DNA from: Reyranella sp. | Lineage (GTDB): Bacteria > Pseudomonadota > Alphaproteobacteria > Reyranellales > Reyranellaceae | NCBI GenBank assembly: GCA_029946105.1 | Contig: JAQSDW010000117.1 | Span: 1 to 36,145, forward strand | Reading direction: 5' to 3' | Length of the DNA stretch: 36,145 nucleotides | In this document: positions 33,058 to 36,145 of the stretch, piece by piece | How the letters are laid out: every line of letters begins with the position of its first letter | Numbering within the stretch: position 1 is the first letter of the stretch | Made by a program: the position numbers and the translations under genes | Notes under the pieces: generated by a model | The model's input: only the letters and a program-made list of their open reading frames with translations | The model's database searches: none | What the model was told of the DNA's origin: nothing

Positions 33058-34296
33058 ATGGCGAGAAGCGGGGCAGGTGGACCGTGGCGAAAGCGCCCGT
33101 CGACCATTCTCTGGATGCTGTCGCTCGGCCAGCTCGTCTCGTGGGGCCTCGTCTACTACACCTTTCCGCTGTTCATCGGGCCGATGGCGCAGGAACTCGG
33201 CTGGTCGCGCAGCGCCATGTTCGGTGCACTGTCCGCCGGCCTGCTGGTCGCCGGCCTCTGCTCGATTCCCGTCGGCGCCTGGATCGACCGCGGCCACGGC
33301 CGCAAGCTGATGACCGGTGGTTCGCTGCTGGCCGCCGTCCTGCTTTTCGTCTGGTCCCGCACCGACTCGCTGCCGGTCTTCTATGCCCTATGGATCGGCC
33401 TCGGCGTCTGCCAGGCGGTGATCCTCTACGAACCCGCTTTCGCGGTGATCACCCGCGTCTATGGACCGCGCTACAAGCAGGCGATCCTGACGATGACCTT
33501 CCTCGGTGGCCTCGCCAGCACCTTCGGCATCCCCTTTACCCAGCTGCTGATCGAACGGATCGACTGGCGCCCGTCGCTGGAAGTCCTGGCCGCGATCATC
33601 CTCGGCGTCGCGCTGATGCATTGGCTGTTCGTGCCGGGGCCGAAGGACGAGGCCATTCCCATTGCCGCACCCAAGCCGCATGTCGAGGGCGTCCGGAAGA
33701 AGAGCCCGCTCGCCGCCGCCGTGCGCGTGCCCGCCTTCTGGGGCCTCGTCGTGGCCTTCGCCGGCTATGGCCTGGCGTTCTCGGCCATGAGCTTCCACCT
33801 GATCCCGCTGCTCGACGATCGCGGCGTACCGATCGCCACGGTGATGGCCATCATCGCGCTGATCGGTCCGATGCAGGTCGTCGGCCGGGTGCTGCTGATG
33901 GCGGGCCAGCGCCACATCACGACCATACAGCTGGGCGCGCTGATCTACTTCGCCTTCCCGATCTCGATGACGATGCTGGCGTTGGGCATCAGCGACGTCT
34001 ATGGCCTGATCCTGTTCGCCATGATCTACGGCGTCGCCAACGGACTGGTGACCATTCTGCGCGGCATGTCGGTGCCGGAGTTCATCGGCCCCGAAGGCTA
34101 CGGCGTGGTCTCGGGCGCGCTCACCATGCCGACCAACGTCATGCGTGCCGTCGGCCCTCTGGCCGCCTCGCTCGCCTGGGGCGCGTTCGGCGGCTACACG
34201 CCGGTGCTGTGGGGCCTGGCCGCCATCATGCTGGTCGCCGCGCTGGGCTTTGCCGCGGCGGCGTGGCTGTCGAAGCGCCGGATTGGCCCGACGTAA
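33058..34296 (+). CDS. MFS transporter
   Basis: This is an inner-membrane transporter of about 412 residues with around 12 helices. MFS motif A appears between helices 2 and 3 (GAWIDRGHGRKLMTGG, about 73-88). The LGWSRSAMFGALSAGLLVAG helix and the C-half FIGPEGYGVVSGALTMPTN are of the kind found in monocarboxylate/oxalate-type MFS proteins; substrate is not determined. The central loop is basic. The ATG at 33058 is preferred; the frame starts at 32986 without a ribosome site. It diverges from the Ntn hydrolase gene and ends 5 bases from the convergent LLM gene. Confidence 0.87.
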   Translation: MARSGAGGPWRKRPSTILWMLSLGQLVSWGLVYYTFPLFIGPMAQELGWSRSAMFGALSAGLLVAGLCSIPVGAWIDRGHGRKLMTGGSLLAAVLLFVWSRTDSLPVFYALWIGLGVCQAVILYEPAFAVITRVYGPRYKQAILTMTFLGGLASTFGIPFTQLLIERIDWRPSLEVLAAIILGVALMHWLFVPGPKDEAIPIAAPKPHVEGVRKKSPLAAAVRVPAFWGLVVAFAGYGLAFSAMSFHLIPLLDDRGVPIATVMAIIALIGPMQVVGRVLLMAGQRHITTIQLGALIYFAFPISMTMLALGISDVYGLILFAMIYGVANGLVTILRGMSVPEFIGPEGYGVVSGALTMPTNVMRAVGPLAASLAWGAFGGYTPVLWGLAAIMLVAALGFAAAAWLSKRRIGPT

Positions 34297-34301
34297 GAGG
34301 G

Positions 34302-35408
34302 CTATTCCGCCGCGAGCTTCACCGACTTGGGCTTGAGGTGCTGCACCTTGGGCATCACTTCCTTCGACAGCAGCTCGAGCGAGTGGCGCCAGGCCTTGGG
34401 GTTCTCGACATAGTCGAAGCCGAAGACTAAGAGCTGCCCGAAGCCACCGACCTCGTGATAGATCTTTTCGATCTTCTCGATGACGGTTTTGGGCGAGCCC
34501 ACGATCCAGTTGTGCTGGGCGCAGTATTCCGGCGTCACGTCTGAGTCGGCCGCGTTCGCGTCGACCTTGAGGTATTCGAGGAAGCCGAACTGGGCGAGCA
34601 GCGGCAGGAAGTACTCCCGCATCATGCGGCCCATGCTGCTGCCGACGGATAGCCGCATCGCCTCCTCGTCGGTGTCGGCGACGAAGACCTCGCGCACCAT
34701 GCGCCACTGGCCGCGGTCGGGCGTGCGGCCGGATTTCGCCGCGCCGATCTCGACCGATTCCCAATGGCTGCTGACATAGGCCGGATTGAGGTTGAGGCTC
34801 ATCGGGATATAACCCTTTTCGCCGGCGAGCTTCAGCGTGTCGGAGCCCTTGGAGAGGCCAGCGACGCCGATCGGCGGGTGCGGGGCCTGCAGTGGCTTGA
34901 TGTGCGGCTTCAGGAACCCGAACATCGTGTCGGGCTTGGTGACGTGCCAGAACTTGCCTTTGTAGTCGAACGGCTCGGACGAGCTCCACAGCTTCAGGAT
35001 GATGTCGAGCGCCTCGCGGGTCATGTCGCGGTTGACGCCCGACATGCCGTCGACGTTGAACATCGCCCAGTCGCTCGGCAGGCCCGAGGCGGCGATGCCG
35101 AAATTGAGGCGCCCGCCCGAGATGTGATCGAGCATGGCGACGCGGTTCGCGAGCTCGGCCGGGTGATGATAAGGCAGCAGGAAGCCGCCGGGGCCGAGGC
35201 GGATGTTCTTGGTCTGCATCAGCGCCTGTGCCACCAGGAGGTCGGGCGAGGGATGCGGTTCCCAGGGCGCTGTGTGGTGCTCGCCGATCCAGGCTTCGGT
35301 GAAGCCCAGTTCGTCGAGCCAGCGGATCACCTGAAGGTCCCATTCGTGACCGTCCTTGAGCGCGCGCTCGGGCGGATGAGACGGCATCGTGAAATATCCG
35401 AACTGCAT
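34302..35408 (-). CDS. LLM class flavin-dependent oxidoreductase (luciferase-like)
   Basis: This is a 368-residue monooxygenase-type protein with the bacterial luciferase TIM-barrel pattern. The opening MQFGYFTMPSHPP is followed by DELGFTEAWIGEHHT, the TKNIRLGPGGFLLPYHHPAELANRVAMLDHISGGRLNFGI run, and the C-terminal GSPKTVIEKI and FGFDYVE. It should use FMN reduced by a partner; no reductase gene is visible here. The substrate is unknown. The ATG at 35408 has GAGGAGG six or so bases upstream; the frame extends 19 codons further but without need. The DUF2867 gene is 86 bases upstream on the same strand. Confidence 0.92.
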   Translation of the reverse strand: MQFGYFTMPSHPPERALKDGHEWDLQVIRWLDELGFTEAWIGEHHTAPWEPHPSPDLLVAQALMQTKNIRLGPGGFLLPYHHPAELANRVAMLDHISGGRLNFGIAASGLPSDWAMFNVDGMSGVNRDMTREALDIILKLWSSSEPFDYKGKFWHVTKPDTMFGFLKPHIKPLQAPHPPIGVAGLSKGSDTLKLAGEKGYIPMSLNLNPAYVSSHWESVEIGAAKSGRTPDRGQWRMVREVFVADTDEEAMRLSVGSSMGRMMREYFLPLLAQFGFLEYLKVDANAADSDVTPEYCAQHNWIVGSPKTVIEKIEKIYHEVGGFGQLLVFGFDYVENPKAWRHSLELLSKEVMPKVQHLKPKSVKLAAE

Positions 35409-35494
35409 CGTTTCCTCCTCGGTTGTCGTTTTGGAAAGTCGACTACCAACGAGCGGATTGCGCAAGACGCCGAAAATGCATGGCTGCCGGCGCG

Positions 35495-36013
35495 TCAGAC
35501 CCGTCCGGCGCGGACCGCGTTCGACAGGAGCGTCCTGACCCCGATCCGATGAAAGGGCAGGATGACGAACAGATAGGCTTTGCCGAGGATATTGTGCGGG
35601 GTCACCGAGGTGGACAGCACGACCCGGCTCGCGCCGTGTTCGCGCAGCTTCTGGACCGACACGCGGAAGTCAAGATGCCTGTCGTTGCCGCCGGTGACGA
35701 TCTCCGTGTCGCTCTGGCCGAACAGGGTGAAGCGGGCGATCTTCTCGCCGATCGCGTAGGTGGACTTGATCTCGATATTGTCGAGATCGGCTGCGCGGGT
35801 CGTCTTGAGGCCGAACGGGGCGACGAGCCAGCCGCGCAGGATCAGAAGCCATCTGGCCCAGCGCGGATGATGGGCGAAAAGCGCGAGATAGATCTCCGGC
35901 ATGGCGAGATCGTCGCGCCGCAATGGCGCTTCGTAGGAGTCCCAGTAGTAGGACCCGCCGAGGTCGGGCAGAAAGCGGCTGGCAGGCGGTGTGTTGCGGC
36001 GCGCGACCGTCAT
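35495..36013 (-). CDS. DUF2867 domain protein
   Basis: This 172-residue protein matches the DUF2867 pattern in length and layout. After a polar N-terminus, SYYWDSYEAPL and PEIYLALFAHHPRWARWLL lead to a hydrophobic segment. Then come the beta-strands ARFTLFGQSDTEIVTGGNDRHLDFRVSVQKL and VVLSTSVTPHNILGKAYLFVILPFHRIGV. The function is unknown; the fold is thought to be START/SRPBCC-like, with a ligand cavity. No signal peptide is seen. It lies upstream of the LLM oxidoreductase gene on the same strand, 86 bases apart. Confidence 0.82.
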   Translation of the reverse strand: MTVARRNTPPASRFLPDLGGSYYWDSYEAPLRRDDLAMPEIYLALFAHHPRWARWLLILRGWLVAPFGLKTTRAADLDNIEIKSTYAIGEKIARFTLFGQSDTEIVTGGNDRHLDFRVSVQKLREHGASRVVLSTSVTPHNILGKAYLFVILPFHRIGVRTLLSNAVRAGRV

Positions 36014-36074
36014 GCCGGGACTCGACTACCATCCGCCCGACGGCACAAGGGAGCCGGCCGCACGGTGCCCGACC

Positions 36075-36145
36075 CTAGAGCGGGATGATTTGAGGTCCGT
36101 TCGTCATCCAGACGCGCCGCTGCGATCGGGCGTTCATGGGAGCGC
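36075..36145 (-). other. Palindrome-like element, possible 3' end of a gene beyond the edge
   Basis: GGATGA at 36083-36088 and TCATCC at 36104-36109 are the arms of an imperfect hairpin beside CTAGAGC. I recall similar GAGCGGGATGA-type repeats scattered in Rhizobiales-like genomes, but cannot check it. On the minus strand the frame is open from the edge to a TAG at 36075-36077 (ending PQIIPL), so it may also be the tail of a CDS or a spurious end formed by the repeat. Confidence 0.35.

Noticed and set aside
1-36145. CRISPR arrays, tRNA or rRNA genes, insertion sequences, phage or toxin-antitoxin genes
   Set aside because: I looked for regularly spaced repeats, cloverleaf-like segments and transposase or integrase motifs on both strands and found none that hold up by eye.

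Overview
The window is high-GC DNA (mid-60s percent by eye), packed with genes on both strands, and fits an alphaproteobacterial chromosome. The strongest taxonomic clues are a HdaA-type DnaA regulator behind a DUF2066/AI-2E-type gene pair, next to polyphosphate kinase, exopolyphosphatase, ribonuclease D and aspartyl-tRNA synthetase. An H-NS protein of the HvrA type, DUF1849/EipB envelope proteins and a tiny aa3-oxidase subunit IV-like protein agree. A Rhodospirillales or Reyranella-like host is my guess; the sequence does not prove it. I see no tRNA, rRNA, CRISPR array, insertion sequence, integrase or phage gene.

Layout. 1-3.55 kb holds a glycan-flavoured minus-strand set (nucleotide-sugar dehydrogenase, methyltransferase, truncated multi-pass membrane protein), interrupted by a plus-strand H-NS gene in a less GC-rich gap. 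3.7-5.66 kb has pepA and holC, which meet an FkbM methyltransferase plus cyclase pair head-on. 7.9-11.6 kb carries an MFS transporter, an ABC-F ATPase and ndk. ndk and the leftward purM-purN-subunit IV-like genes converge on a bidirectional terminator at 11.63 kb. 13.7-17.9 kb is a rightward run of closely spaced or overlapping genes: DUF2066, AI-2E-type permease, hdaA, DUF2147 and a divergent SDR.

18.1-25.7 kb is the polyphosphate and housekeeping block: sixA-like phosphatase diverging from ppk, then ppx, rnd and aspS. A Pho-box-like site lies in the sixA/ppk gap. 25.7-29.0 kb carries a small envelope protein of unknown function, a 2-hydroxyacid dehydrogenase and two overlapping EipB-like (DUF1849) periplasmic proteins. 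29.1-30.9 kb has a nitroreductase, a TetR regulator and a divergent four-helix membrane protein sharing a promoter region with repeated ATACA-N4-TGTAT operators. 30.9-36.0 kb is peripheral metabolism: ROK sugar kinase with an exported Ntn-type amide hydrolase, an MFS transporter, an LLM flavin oxidoreductase and a DUF2867 protein.

The points most worth a second look are the tandem EipB pair, the TetR operator cluster, the Pho-box candidate before ppk, a promoter plus strong Shine-Dalgarno in front of an undescribed 35-codon ORF at 17.96 kb, and two enzymes with substituted signature residues (SDR and cyclase). No intergenic stretch exceeds 300 bases. I did not find a clearly novel multi-gene defence or biosynthetic system.
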